Part shown: positions 7,778-16,684 of the stretch, piece by piece | Layout: each line of letters starts with the position of its first letter | How positions within the stretch are numbered: the stretch's first letter is position 1 | Assembly (NCBI GenBank): GCA_003647375.1 | Contig: QMMS01000004.1 | Location: forward strand, 1 to 41,105 | DNA from: Deltaproteobacteria bacterium | Lineage (GTDB): Bacteria; Desulfobacterota; Desulfobacteria; Desulfobacterales; B30-G6 | Direction of reading: 5' to 3' | DNA length: 41,105 nucleotides | Notes under the pieces: model-generated | Told to the model about the DNA's origin: nothing | What the model saw: only the letters and a program-made list of their open reading frames with translations | The model's database searches: none | Program-made: the position numbers and the translations under genes

Positions 7778-9130
7778 TCAACCTGTTTTTAAAAAGGCTG
7801 CGTAGTATTTCTTTATAGCCATGCGGGCGTAAGCGGCTGCCCGGATGCCGATATATTCTTCGTGGGCCACGACAACGGCAATGGCCATTTTCTTGTCACC
7901 GTTTTTCAGGTCGGCAAATCCCACGAACCAGTCGTATCGCAAATCATGCTTTTTGTTATAGATAGACCCGGTTTTTCCACCCAGGTTGCATTTTGAGAGT
8001 ACAGGATCTTTTTGGAAACCCTTGAAGGCTTTTTTAGCTGTGCCGTATCGGACGGTGGCTTCCATGAGGTCGTAGATCACCCGCGAAGCCTTGGGTGTTA
8101 TGACCTGCCTTGTTGGGCCCGGCCGGTTTTCGTAGAGAAGTTGACCGGATCCATTGGTGATCCGGTGGACGATCGTCGGTTCCACTAGTTTGCCTTGATT
8201 GAGAATGACGGCGGGTAGCAATGCGGCATGAAGTGCCGAAAGTGTGGTCTGCCTGTTGAATCCGCTGGCAATTTCAGCCCGGTGATAGGGGGTGTCGGTG
8301 ATGCTGAAATGACTTGCCAAGAGGGGCAGTTCGAAATCGATTTCCGAGTTGAAGCCAAAGGCTTCCGCACATGCCGATAGTTGGTCTTTTTCCAGACTCA
8401 AGGCGCCGAGCTTGCCAAAAACAGGGTTGATGGATTTAGCAAAAGCTTCCTGGAAAGTCGTGTGGTTGGTATAGCGGTTTTTACGGTTTTTGAGTTGGGT
8501 TTTGTAGAGTGTGTGCTGATTTCCGTTGAACATGAGCTTCGAGTTTGAATCGAGATTACGCTGTTCGACGGCAGCGGCTGCCGTGACAATTTTAAAGATA
8601 CTTGCAGCAGGGTAGGTGTTGTCAAGGCAGGTATTGCTATCAGGGTTGATTTTGTCATAGCCGGCCATCATTAAGATTTCACCGCCGGCAGGGTTCAGAG
8701 CAACCAGCCCAATGTGACGTGAATTCTTGCGATCCAGTTTTCCCAGCATGTAGTCCTGCAAAGAGGGGTCGATGCTGGTGTCGAGATGCAGGGTTGTATC
8801 CCGGCGGGTTACCTGGAAGGAGGCCTCCTTGAGATTGAGGAAAGGTATCTCTTGCAAAAGTTGTCGAGCCACCTGTTTGTCGTTTTGCCGGAGATCTTCG
8901 TTGGGCGAGGCAGTGGCAGCTGTTTTTGATGTGGTGTTGCCGTTATCTACTATCCAGTTGAAACACTGGATCAGGCCGTAGATTCCAAAAACGATTACCA
9001 CCGTCATGGTACCCAGTCGTATTCCTTTACGGAACAAGGTTTTGCGGGTCCGGCTCCTCTGAAACAGGCTTTGGTGAGAATGCCAGCCGGGCAGGGACGA
9101 GTTCTGGTTGCGGTTCTTTAGTGTTTCCAT
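7778..9130 (-). CDS. Penicillin-binding transpeptidase-domain protein
   Basis: A 450-aa inner-membrane peptidoglycan D,D-transpeptidase facing the periplasm. One membrane anchor is seen at about residues 38-60, after a basic cytoplasmic tail. All three active-site motifs of serine transpeptidases are present: SIFK in PAASIFKIV (nucleophile Ser), SIN in AKSINPVFGK, and KTGS in GGKTGSIYN. There is no glycosyltransferase domain, and the region before the catalytic domain is short. It is therefore smaller than FtsI/PBP2 and closer to stand-alone PbpA-like enzymes. It starts one base after the metG stop, so it is cotranscribed with metG. It may remodel septal or lateral wall, but the specific role is not shown by sequence. 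Confidence 0.88.
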   Translation of the reverse strand: METLKNRNQNSSLPGWHSHQSLFQRSRTRKTLFRKGIRLGTMTVVIVFGIYGLIQCFNWIVDNGNTTSKTAATASPNEDLRQNDKQVARQLLQEIPFLNLKEASFQVTRRDTTLHLDTSIDPSLQDYMLGKLDRKNSRHIGLVALNPAGGEILMMAGYDKINPDSNTCLDNTYPAASIFKIVTAAAAVEQRNLDSNSKLMFNGNQHTLYKTQLKNRKNRYTNHTTFQEAFAKSINPVFGKLGALSLEKDQLSACAEAFGFNSEIDFELPLLASHFSITDTPYHRAEIASGFNRQTTLSALHAALLPAVILNQGKLVEPTIVHRITNGSGQLLYENRPGPTRQVITPKASRVIYDLMEATVRYGTAKKAFKGFQKDPVLSKCNLGGKTGSIYNKKHDLRYDWFVGFADLKNGDKKMAIAVVVAHEEYIGIRAAAYARMAIKKYYAAFLKTG

Positions 9131-9131
9131 A

Positions 9132-11051
9132 TCAGCTAACGGAAGATCCGGGAACGGCGTTTCGGTCCAGAATTACCAGGCTGTCTCCCGAATCGGCATC
9201 CGCCGCGAGCAGCATACCCTGGGAGGTGATACCCATGAGTTTGGCAGGTTTTAAATTGGCTACCACTACCACCTGCATCCCGGCAAGGTCTTCAGGACGA
9301 TAACTTTCTGAGATACCGGAAACAATTGTTCGGCGTTCACCCATATCAATTTCGATCTTGAGGAGTTTTTTTGACTTGGGGACGGCTTCGGCATGAACAA
9401 TGGTGGCAACCCGCAGATCGAGCTTGCTGAAATCGTCAAATGTAATCAGGGGCTTGATGTCGGGTTGAGGTGACGGGGCATCCGCTTTCGCGTCAGGGGC
9501 TGCTTTCGACGTCATTTCTATGCGTGGAAACAGGGGTTCAAATGCCGGCAACTGTGATCCTGGAAGGGTTTCACCCCAACGTTCGAGTCTCTCTATCACG
9601 TAGAACCTTGATTCAGGATCAAGGCCCAGTTGCCGTTGCATTTTCTGAGCAGTATCCGGCATGATGGGGTATATCAATCCGGAAACAATTCTGAGTCCCT
9701 CCAGAAGGTTGTAGATAACAGTTTTCAACTCAGCCTGCTGATTGCTGCTCTTGGCAAGATTCCAGGGGGCAGCGGTATCGATGGCCTTGTTCATCCGGCT
9801 GATGAGTTCCCATATGGCCAGGATACCTTTATGGAAGGCAAAGACCTGCATCTGTTCGTCAAATTCGGTAACGGCAGCCATGGCAGCAGATTTCAGTTCC
9901 ATCCAACCGGTGTCGACCAGACCGGTATCGGGCGCAGGGACGACGCCCTTGAAGTATTTTCGTGCCATGGAGAGTACACGGCTGACAAGGTTTCCCAGAT
10001 CGTTTGCAAGATCTGAATTGATGCGCTGTACAAGGGCTTCTTCATTGAAGTTTGAATCGAGCCCGAAAACCATGTCCCGCATCAGGAAGAACCTGAAGGC
10101 ATCCAGGCCGTAAACATTTTTCAACTGCAGAGGTTCGACCACATTGCCAAGGCTCTTGGACATCTTGCTCTGATCGATATTCCAGTAGCCATGGACGTTC
10201 AGGTGTTTGTAGATGGGAATTCCGGCCGCTTTCAGCATAATGGGCCAGTAGATCCCATGGGGCTTGAGAATGTCCTTGGCGACAATGTGCTGGGCAACGG
10301 GCCAGAAGGTCTTGAACAGTTTGCCGTCCGGATACCCGAGACCGGATATATAATTGAGCAGGGCATCGAACCAGACATAAGTGACATAATCCTTATCAAA
10401 GGGGAGGGTGATGCCCCAGGAAATTCTGGATTTTGGTCTGGATATACAGAGATCTTCCAAGGGTTCCTTGAGAAAGGCCAGCACCTCGTTGCGGTAGCGT
10501 TCCGGGCGAATAAAATCGGGGTGATGCTGGATATGCTCGATCAGCCAGTCTTGATAGTGGCTCATTTTGAAAAAATAATTCGATTCTTTGATGATCTTCG
10601 GTTCAACCTCATGGTCCGGGCACTTGCCGTCGATGAGTTCGCGTTCCGTGTAGAAGCGTTCGCAGCCGAAACAGTAGAGACCTTTATATTCCGAAAAATA
10701 GATGTCTCCGGAAGCGTGTATCCTGCTGAGCACTTGCTGCACAACAGCCATGTGGGAAGGATCCGTGGTACGGATAAAGTGGTTGTTGCCAATATTGAGT
10801 TCCGGCCAAAGGTTCCTGAACAAGGCGCTGATCTTGTCTACATATTGTTTGGGATTGAGGCCTTCTTTTTCGGCGGCCTGAAAGATCTTGTCTCCATGTT
10901 CATCGGTTCCCGTCAAGAAAAAGGTTTCGGCCTGTCGCATGGCCTGGAACCGGGTGGCAACGTCGGCGATGATCGTGGTATAAGCATGCCCCAGATGTGG
11001 CCTTGCGTTGACGTAATAGATGGGTGTTGTGATATAGAAAGGGGTGGTCAT
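9132..11051 (-). CDS. metG: Methionyl-tRNA synthetase
   Basis: A 639-aa class I synthetase that charges tRNA-Met. The sequence shows the HIGH box as HLGH (PHLGHAY, about 18-24), the zinc knuckle CFGC..CPDH of the single-knuckle Thermus-like type, and KMSKS followed by LGN. The anticodon-binding helical domain comes next. After a Pro/Ala-rich linker, a C-terminal EMAPII/Trbp111-like tRNA-binding domain (FSKLDLRVATIVHAE to the end) provides dimerisation. Length is normal for this type. It lies in the holB-ricT-metG-transpeptidase run, 78 bases after ricT and one base before the transpeptidase gene. Confidence 0.97.
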   Translation of the reverse strand: MTTPFYITTPIYYVNARPHLGHAYTTIIADVATRFQAMRQAETFFLTGTDEHGDKIFQAAEKEGLNPKQYVDKISALFRNLWPELNIGNNHFIRTTDPSHMAVVQQVLSRIHASGDIYFSEYKGLYCFGCERFYTERELIDGKCPDHEVEPKIIKESNYFFKMSHYQDWLIEHIQHHPDFIRPERYRNEVLAFLKEPLEDLCISRPKSRISWGITLPFDKDYVTYVWFDALLNYISGLGYPDGKLFKTFWPVAQHIVAKDILKPHGIYWPIMLKAAGIPIYKHLNVHGYWNIDQSKMSKSLGNVVEPLQLKNVYGLDAFRFFLMRDMVFGLDSNFNEEALVQRINSDLANDLGNLVSRVLSMARKYFKGVVPAPDTGLVDTGWMELKSAAMAAVTEFDEQMQVFAFHKGILAIWELISRMNKAIDTAAPWNLAKSSNQQAELKTVIYNLLEGLRIVSGLIYPIMPDTAQKMQRQLGLDPESRFYVIERLERWGETLPGSQLPAFEPLFPRIEMTSKAAPDAKADAPSPQPDIKPLITFDDFSKLDLRVATIVHAEAVPKSKKLLKIEIDMGERRTIVSGISESYRPEDLAGMQVVVVANLKPAKLMGITSQGMLLAADADSGDSLVILDRNAVPGSSVS

Positions 11052-11129
11052 ATATGCTCCTGCGTACTTATTCCAGTAATAATATTCAGACTTGTTTCGT
11101 ATTTCGATATTCGAATTTAGAGCTTATAT

Positions 11130-11924
11130 TTAGTTGTTGATATCGTCTACGCCTACTTCCATCTCGGACCCATCGCGCAGACGGATGGCGATGCGCCTGC
11201 CGATGACATTATGTCGGATCACCTTGCCGGTTTTGTCCTTGGTCTGGATGGTCTTGCCTATCTTGGGAAAACTGGATTTTAATTGTTGATATGTCTTGTT
11301 TTCATAGGTCAGACAGCACATCAGTCGACCGCATTGGCCGGAAATCTTGGTTGGATTCAACGACAGGCCCTGCTGCTTGGCCATTTTGATGGAAACAGGC
11401 TCAAATTTTTCGATGAATGCGGAACAGCATATTTCACGGCCACAGCGACCGATACCACCGCACATCTTTGCCTGGTTTCGGATACCAACCTGGCGCATCT
11501 CAATTCTGGTCCGAAACTCCTTGACAAGGCGTTTCACCAATTTGCGAAAATCTACGCGACCGTCTGCCGTAAAAAAAAACGTTAGACGGTTCGAGTCGAA
11601 AGTACTTTCAACGGAGAAGAGGTTCATCTTGAGTCTGCCTTCTCTGATGCAATTCATGCAGAAGGCATATGCGCGTTGTTCCAGGCCCAGATTGGTGTTT
11701 CTCTGCCGGTGATCTTTTTCATTGGCAATTCGATAGACCTTTTTCAGCGGTCGGCCGGTTTCTGGCGAATTTTGCAGCAAAGGCGGTATCGCAACAAAAC
11801 CGAAGCCGAGTCCCTTTTCCGTTTCAACGATCACCTCGTCGCCTTCGTTCAAGACAAAGGCGCCACAGTCAAAATGATATATTTTCCCAGCCGATTTAAA
11901 TCGGATGCCTACAACTTTTTTCAT
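11130..11924 (-). CDS. ricT: PSP1-domain protein, RicT (YaaT)-like
   Basis: A 264-aa cytoplasmic protein with a C-terminal PSP1 domain. It carries the cysteine pattern CGGIGRCGREICC..KISGQCGRLMCC, which in Bacillus RicT takes part in binding iron-sulfur clusters in the Ric (Y-) complex that assists RNase Y. The start MKKVVGIRFKSAGK is typical of the family and lies inside the end of holB (29-base overlap), implying translational coupling. The holB-ricT-metG order is widely conserved across bacteria, which supports the name. Whether it forms a Ric complex in this organism is unknown, since partners RicA and RicF are not in the window. Confidence 0.9.
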   Translation of the reverse strand: MKKVVGIRFKSAGKIYHFDCGAFVLNEGDEVIVETEKGLGFGFVAIPPLLQNSPETGRPLKKVYRIANEKDHRQRNTNLGLEQRAYAFCMNCIREGRLKMNLFSVESTFDSNRLTFFFTADGRVDFRKLVKRLVKEFRTRIEMRQVGIRNQAKMCGGIGRCGREICCSAFIEKFEPVSIKMAKQQGLSLNPTKISGQCGRLMCCLTYENKTYQQLKSSFPKIGKTIQTKDKTGKVIRHNVIGRRIAIRLRDGSEMEVGVDDINN

Positions 11925-12972
11925 GATCGAACTCCGTGAGTTTCATCATCATGACATCGAGTGTCAATCTTGGATTTGCATTGCCGTTGAGCTTTTCCTG
12001 TGCAGATTGAATGGCGTCATATGCCGAAAGAAGATCATCCATCGCAGCCTCTTCCGAAAGCCGTTTCAACGTGTGGGATAAATCCTTGTTGACGACCATA
12101 TCGGGTGACAGTTGATAGATCATCAAATCCCTGAACCATATCTTGAGAATTTCCAGCGCATCTTCAACCCGGTCTTTTTTTTGAGCCAGTTTTTCAGAGA
12201 AGGCCAGGAGGGTTGTCACTCGATCCAGCGGTGATTGACTGAAAGGTTCCTTATCCATCATCTGCAAGATCCACGCTCTCTGCTCAATCCATCCGGATGA
12301 CACAAGCGAGAGCGCTCCCGTGAGACTGCCTTTTGCCAGAGTTGCCAGCAGGTCTGCTTCCCGAAGAGATATTCCTTTTTTGGTCACAAGAAAGTCCGTT
12401 AGAACGTCATGTGATATCGGGTTGAATCGAATGTGCTGGCACCGCGAAGCGATCGTGGGAAGAAGATCATGCAGATGGTGAGCGGTAAGGACCAGGATCG
12501 TTCTGTCCGGTGGTTCTTCGAGTACTTTGAGCAGGGAGTTGCCGGCTCCCGGATTTAAGGCATGTGCATCGGATATGACCACGACCCGGTATCTCGCTTC
12601 ATAGGGTTTCATGGCGAGCATGTGACAGAGGTCACGAATTTGCCCTATCCGGATGTGATCCCTGTCGGGTTGTATTGAGATAACATCAGGGTGGTTTCCG
12701 GAGATGATTTTCCTGCACGATTTGCAGCTGCCACATGGCGATGGTGGTCTACCTTCCGTTTCATGATCAATTTCCGTGTCTGAAACCTGCTGGTTCGGGA
12801 AGGTGGCTGCCAGGCAGTTGCAGGCCATGGCAAATACGCTTGCGGCTTTCCTTTTTCCGACGCCCTCAATACCTGTAAAGAGCAGCGCGTGGGGGATTTT
12901 CCCTTTCTGAATAATACTCGATAGAAGCCTGACAGGTTTTTCCTGATCGACTATGGATTCAAATCCTGGCAC
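11896..12972 (-). CDS. holB: DNA polymerase III delta-prime subunit
   Basis: A 358-aa clamp-loader subunit (AAA+ fold) that helps load the sliding clamp at replication forks. Seen are a P-loop-like GIEGVGKRKAA in which the usual Thr/Ser after GK is Arg, as expected for a delta-prime protein that need not hydrolyse ATP; a zinc-type cluster CGSCKSC; and the sensor/SRC region SLLKVLEEPP followed by TIASRCQ, giving the SRC motif. The C-terminal collar helices end near MMMKLTEF. It starts four bases after the stop of the IHF/HU-like gene and overlaps ricT, so the three are one translational unit. Confidence 0.93.
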   Translation of the reverse strand: MPGFESIVDQEKPVRLLSSIIQKGKIPHALLFTGIEGVGKRKAASVFAMACNCLAATFPNQQVSDTEIDHETEGRPPSPCGSCKSCRKIISGNHPDVISIQPDRDHIRIGQIRDLCHMLAMKPYEARYRVVVISDAHALNPGAGNSLLKVLEEPPDRTILVLTAHHLHDLLPTIASRCQHIRFNPISHDVLTDFLVTKKGISLREADLLATLAKGSLTGALSLVSSGWIEQRAWILQMMDKEPFSQSPLDRVTTLLAFSEKLAQKKDRVEDALEILKIWFRDLMIYQLSPDMVVNKDLSHTLKRLSEEAAMDDLLSAYDAIQSAQEKLNGNANPRLTLDVMMMKLTEFDHEKSCRHPI

Positions 12973-12976
12973 AAAT

Positions 12977-13252
12977 CTAATAATCTACCCGCTCTTTGAG
13001 CTCTTTACCGGATTTAAAAAAAGGGAGCTTCTTGGGGTTGATTAACACCTTTTCGCCGGTCTTCGGATTTCTGCCCATATAGCTTGTGTAGTTTTTTACG
13101 TAGAAACTACACAAACCCCGAATTTCTACACGCTCTCCACGAGCCAAGGCTTCCGCCATATGATCAAAAAACATCTGAACTACTTTGGCAGCTTCAGATT
13201 TGGATATATTGGCCTCTTTCTTCAAAGCGGAGATCAGTTCTAGTTTGTTCAT
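12977..13252 (-). CDS. IHF/HU-family DNA-binding protein
   Basis: A 91-aa DNA-bending protein. It has N-terminal helices (MNKLELISALKK, SKSEAAKVV), a GERVEIRGLCSFYVK turn, and the DNA-intercalating arm YMGRNPKTGEKV. The more divergent arm flank and the KERVDY tail look closer to IHF than to the HU encoded at 3271-3543. The start at 13252 follows an AAGGAGG site; an in-frame ATG 24 bases upstream lacks one. It is the first gene of the holB-ricT-metG run, preceded by a good promoter. An integration-host-factor role is probable, but the subunit identity is uncertain. Confidence 0.9.
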   Translation of the reverse strand: MNKLELISALKKEANISKSEAAKVVQMFFDHMAEALARGERVEIRGLCSFYVKNYTSYMGRNPKTGEKVLINPKKLPFFKSGKELKERVDY

Positions 13253-13299
13253 ACGCCCTCCTTCCCACATTTCCATATCATCACGATATATTGTAGAGA

Positions 13300-13329
13300 G
13301 TCTTAATGATGAATTGGCGAAAAGTCAAG
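13300..13329 (-). promoter_or_regulatory. Sigma-70-type promoter of the IHF-like/holB/metG run
   Basis: On the minus strand TTGACT (13329-13324) and TAAGAC (13305-13300) are separated by 18 bases. The predicted start of transcription is about 40 bases ahead of the IHF-like start codon. This is the only promoter-like pair found ahead of the operon. Confidence 0.5.
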
Positions 13330-13490
13330 TACAAACTTAATGCTAACAGTCTAAAATGTTGATAAATAATTACTTTCATTGAAAGAGTGCCGTGTCGGCA
13401 TTTCCGGCAAGCAGGTAGGCTTTGCTATTTTCCCGTCATTTTCGTTGCGGATGATGTGTTCATTTGTGGGCATCAAACCATTGAATCACC

Positions 13491-13543
13491 CGTGGTAGGG
13501 GCGAACCTGTGTGTGCGCCCGCTGCGTGTTCGTCCCTACCACG
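13491..13543. repeat. 53-bp palindromic intergenic repeat
   Basis: CGTGGTAGGGGCGAAC (13491-13506) and GTTCGTCCCTACCACG (13528-13543) pair over 16 bp with one mismatch around a 21-base loop. GTAGGGGCGA-type palindromes are a common class of dispersed intergenic repeat in many bacteria. It sits in the 333-base gap (13253-13585) after the 146-aa hypothetical and before the IHF-like operon. That gap otherwise holds only the operon promoter. It may act as a bidirectional terminator between the two units. Confidence 0.65.
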
Positions 13544-13585
13544 CGTTTTCCCGGCATTGTTTTCTCTTCCGAAAAAATACCGATA

Positions 13586-14026
13586 TTACCTTCTGATAAC
13601 CGTTGAATATTCCAACGATTTTTCCGTTTCGGCAGGTACGCCGGCTTTTGTTTTGTTGATGTACGCCACGATTTGTTCCATTTCAGCTTCAATGTTTTTC
13701 ATGGCAGCACGATGTTCAACAATCTTTTGTTTCTCAATACTATATCGCGTTTGCAAAACTTTTAACTGATCTTGAAATTGCCTGATGGACTCATTTCTCA
13801 TTTGGTTGTGAATGCGGTCCATCAAATGGGAATGCTTTCCTTCCGGATCTGTTAGAAAATACCACGTTTTGGTTTTATAACTATACCATGCTTCCCCATT
13901 GACGTGTTTTCCTTTCAATCTTATACCGGCTTTCCAGATTCTAAAAGCGCCTTCTTCCTTGGGCATTCCATGGATACGAGCCTGTCTGCGCCGCCCATCC
14001 TGACATTGAACCATCTTTTTTTCCAT
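13586..14026 (-). CDS. Hypothetical protein with C-terminal coiled coil
   Basis: A 146-aa protein that I do not recognise. The N-terminal half is basic and aromatic-rich: a QDGRRRQARIHG segment, then WYSYKTKTWYFL, suggestive of a small nucleic-acid- or ligand-binding beta domain. Residues about 85-130 are a heptad-like coiled coil (QFQDQLKVLQTRYSIEKQ onward). There is no signal peptide or membrane segment. The start is supported by AGGAGA seven bases upstream. It follows the DUF1641 gene on the same strand after about 100 bases and may be the last gene of the Rrf2-SQR cluster. Function unknown. Confidence 0.7.
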   Translation of the reverse strand: MEKKMVQCQDGRRRQARIHGMPKEEGAFRIWKAGIRLKGKHVNGEAWYSYKTKTWYFLTDPEGKHSHLMDRIHNQMRNESIRQFQDQLKVLQTRYSIEKQKIVEHRAAMKNIEAEMEQIVAYINKTKAGVPAETEKSLEYSTVIRR

Positions 14027-14128
14027 GGGTTCTCTCCTACTGGTTGAAAAAAATCCATCTTTAGGTCACAAAATAAGTGTTGGAGATTAGACCAATAGAT
14101 AGCCTGTCATACCAGCCTACCTGGTCGC

Positions 14129-14821
14129 TCAGGCAATGATTTCAGGTTGATCAGATTTGGATGAACGGCCACCGTTGTTAAGTGAGCCCATGGCTTTGGT
14201 CAATTCCATCAGCACACCCAATCCCTGCCTGGCCTCTTTGCTGGACAAAGCCCCCAGCATTCCAATCGGGCCGACGGGTTTGGCGCTCGCCAGATCAATC
14301 TGTGATGGCAGATTTGATAACTTCTCCAAAAATTCAATCGATTGCGCATCGCTGAGTTTTTTCGTGAGCCCAAGAAGTGCCACCGCACCGTCACCAATCT
14401 GATCGATATCTTCGGCTGTGTAAGCGGTAGCCACTTTGGCACGTATGTCCAAAGTTGCATTGATTATTCGCAGCACACCTTTTTGTTCAAGATCATCCAA
14501 ATAGTTGATCATTTGCGGAACAGCAGACTTGAGCAGGGGCTCGATGGTTGCGACAAGGTCTACGATATTCTCCAATTGTTCCATTGCAAAGATAATGTGT
14601 TTGACGCTCCGTAGCGTACGTTTTAGCAGCCCCATCAAATCTTCTAACTGGAAACTTGATTCCACGTCCTCAAGTTCACGGGCAATTAGGCGGAAAGCCT
14701 GCCCGCTCAAGGGTATTAGATCTTCACGAAGGTCTTTGATACCATTGGCAGTTTGAGAGATCGGAGTCAGCTGCTTTTCGATACGATCGAGTCGCTCTAT
14801 AATTAATTCTTCGTTAGTCAT
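14129..14821 (-). CDS. DUF1641-domain protein
   Basis: A 230-aa, largely helical soluble protein. It starts MTNEELIIERLDRIEKQ and has a conserved central region (LEDLMGLLKRTLRSVKHIIF; IEPLLKSAVPQMINYLDDL) and a C-terminal GPIGMLGALSSKEARQGLGVL stretch typical of DUF1641. In other bacteria DUF1641 proteins are encoded beside sulfide:quinone-oxidoreductase-like flavoproteins, as here. An accessory role to that enzyme is therefore likely, though unproven. It has a strong AAGGAGG site and starts 12 bases after the SQR-like stop, so the two are cotranscribed. Confidence 0.88.
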   Translation of the reverse strand: MTNEELIIERLDRIEKQLTPISQTANGIKDLREDLIPLSGQAFRLIARELEDVESSFQLEDLMGLLKRTLRSVKHIIFAMEQLENIVDLVATIEPLLKSAVPQMINYLDDLEQKGVLRIINATLDIRAKVATAYTAEDIDQIGDGAVALLGLTKKLSDAQSIEFLEKLSNLPSQIDLASAKPVGPIGMLGALSSKEARQGLGVLMELTKAMGSLNNGGRSSKSDQPEIIA

Positions 14822-14833
14822 GGCTGCCTCCTT

Positions 14834-16075
14834 TTATCCTGTCACCAAGGCGTGTCGCATTTTACCCGCCATGGTCAATTGATCCTCCAGTGGCAATTCC
14901 ACACCTTTTAGCATCATGTTCCAATACACCCACTTAAACATCATCTTGCCCCAGTAATTTAAATAACTGTCTCCAAGCAGGCTGAAGGGTCCGAGTCCGG
15001 GAAATGGAAATTTGCCGGGCAGCGGCTCGTATTCATAGTTAAAATCAATCAAAAATGCTTTTTCGTATCCAGAGCATATAAAGCATGTGGCATGCCCGTC
15101 GAAGGTGGGTTTGGGTTCTTGGCCGTCAATCTCCCGAACAATGTTATTGATAAGGGTCTCTGCCTCATAGTGAGCCACAGCCCCGGCTTTGGAGGCCGGA
15201 ACATTCGTGGCATCCCCGATAATATATATGTTATCTGCGTTCTTGGCTTTCAGAGTAAAATGTTCTGTTTCGACGAATCGAAGAGGATCTTCCAGACCAG
15301 AACCCTTGAGAAATTCAGCACCGAAATTGGGCGGTATGGATATCAGCAGATCATAATCTACCTTATCACCTTTGTGTGATTCGATGGTCTTTTCGTCAGC
15401 ATTAACCTGAGCAATATCAAAGTTTGGAGTCACTTTGATGTTTTTCTGAATGGCGATGTCACCCAGTATGCTGGATGCGATTGGTTTGGAAAATGCTCCG
15501 GCCATAGGGGTGACCAACTCGATTTCTATGTTATTGCGCACGCCCTTTTTGTCAAAAAACCAATCGGCCATAAAAATAAACTCCAGAGGTGCCACCGGGC
15601 ATTTATAGGGTAGCTCTGCAATGTTGAATACCAATCGTCCTTTGTCGAAATATTTCAGCTTCTCTCGAAGAGCAACGGCGCCTTCCAAGGTATAAAAATC
15701 ATGAATGTTGTTATGCCAGTCATCCATCATGCCTTCGATCTCTTCGGGCACGATTGAACAACCCGAAGCAATCACAAGCCAATCGTAAGTATATTTTTCT
15801 TTTTTGCCTTCAATTGTGTTGTTTCCTTTGTCTATACCGACTATTTCATCAAAAACAAAATTGACACCGTCGGGGATGAAATCCCGTTTTGGCTTCTGAC
15901 AATCCGCCGGCGTGTAGATCTCGAAAGGTATAAACAACCATCCGGGCTGGTAATGATGAACTTCATCGTTGTCGATAATAGTGATGTCCCACTGCTTAGG
16001 GCTCAATCTTTTACGTAAGTTGTTAGCCACAATTGTACCGCCGGCCCCTGATCCTAAAATGAGAATTTTCTTCAT
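14834..16075 (-). CDS. SQR-like FAD/NAD(P)-type oxidoreductase
   Basis: A 413-aa flavoprotein of the sulfide:quinone oxidoreductase group. It has an N-terminal FAD dinucleotide motif GSGAGG (8-13), a second Rossmann segment, and the FAD-ribityl motif GDATNVPASKAGAVA (about 287-301). Cys159 (PYKCPVAP) and Cys331/Cys334 (CFICSG) are placed like the redox cysteines of SQRs. C-terminal amphipathic helices (YWGKMMFKWVYWNMMLKG) could dock on the membrane. It may oxidise sulfide or polysulfide to reduce quinone, or act in detoxification; the direction and substrate cannot be read from sequence. It lies in the order Rrf2 regulator, SQR-like gene, DUF1641, with an AGGAGGG ribosome-binding site. Confidence 0.88.
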   Translation of the reverse strand: MKKILILGSGAGGTIVANNLRKRLSPKQWDITIIDNDEVHHYQPGWLFIPFEIYTPADCQKPKRDFIPDGVNFVFDEIVGIDKGNNTIEGKKEKYTYDWLVIASGCSIVPEEIEGMMDDWHNNIHDFYTLEGAVALREKLKYFDKGRLVFNIAELPYKCPVAPLEFIFMADWFFDKKGVRNNIEIELVTPMAGAFSKPIASSILGDIAIQKNIKVTPNFDIAQVNADEKTIESHKGDKVDYDLLISIPPNFGAEFLKGSGLEDPLRFVETEHFTLKAKNADNIYIIGDATNVPASKAGAVAHYEAETLINNIVREIDGQEPKPTFDGHATCFICSGYEKAFLIDFNYEYEPLPGKFPFPGLGPFSLLGDSYLNYWGKMMFKWVYWNMMLKGVELPLEDQLTMAGKMRHALVTG

Positions 16076-16174
16076 TTTGCCCTCCTGTTACTTTAATTGT
16101 TAAGCGTGGATGATGATAGTAATTTTGTTCTAAACAGCAAATCTGATCTTGCTTGTCCAGGACATGGCTGTGAA

Positions 16175-16594
16175 TTACTTGTCGACGGTAAAGTTGTCTT
16201 TCATTAAGTCAGCAATGGTTATTGTATCTAATTTTTTTAATAATACATGGGTGGCATCTTCCCATGCCAACCTCAGCTTGCAATCGTCGGACATGGCACA
16301 GTTTTGTGGTTTGCTGATGCATTCAACTAATTCACTTTGCCCTTCAAACAATCTTACAACTTGACCCAATGTAATCTTCTCCGGCTTTTCCAATAGCAGG
16401 TGTCCGCCCTTGGGTCCGCGAATACTGGTAATAAGATTGGCCTGTTTTAGTGGTCGAATAAGCTGTTCGAGATATTTGACGGAAATATCCTGGCGTTTGG
16501 AAATATCGCTGATTTGAACAGGACCCTGGTCGTCATTCCGGGCTAAATCGACTAAAATTCTTGCGCCGTACCTGCTTCGAGTTGATAACTTCAT
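16175..16594 (-). CDS. Rrf2-family (IscR-like) transcriptional regulator
   Basis: A 139-aa winged-helix regulator. The N-terminus MKLSTRSRYGARILVDLA and the recognition region ISVKYLEQLIRPLKQANLI..RGPKGGHLL are typical of Rrf2 proteins. Three cysteines, 92, 99 and 105 (spacing x6, x5), match the iron-sulfur-binding loop of IscR-like members, so it may sense Fe-S status, redox state or sulfur species. It is the first gene upstream of the SQR-like and DUF1641 genes on the same strand, about 100 bases ahead, and probably controls them and itself. Its own promoter is seen at 16685-16713. Confidence 0.92.
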   Translation of the reverse strand: MKLSTRSRYGARILVDLARNDDQGPVQISDISKRQDISVKYLEQLIRPLKQANLITSIRGPKGGHLLLEKPEKITLGQVVRLFEGQSELVECISKPQNCAMSDDCKLRLAWEDATHVLLKKLDTITIADLMKDNFTVDK

Positions 16595-16684
16595 TGGGTT
16601 TCGTCTTCCTCGGTTTGGTAAAATTCCACGTAAATGAAAGTGACCCCCTGTATCAGACTTTTTTAATCTATATCATTTTAGTAT

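Noticed and set aside
7530..7781. 83-aa open frame between the transpeptidase and the GlmS-like gene
   Set aside because: It starts with TTG overlapping the previous stop, has no ribosome-binding site, overlaps the next gene start, and contains a promoter-like pair. The protein shows no family features.
10191..11120. 309-aa plus-strand open frame
   Set aside because: Antisense to metG, which is complete and clearly recognised.
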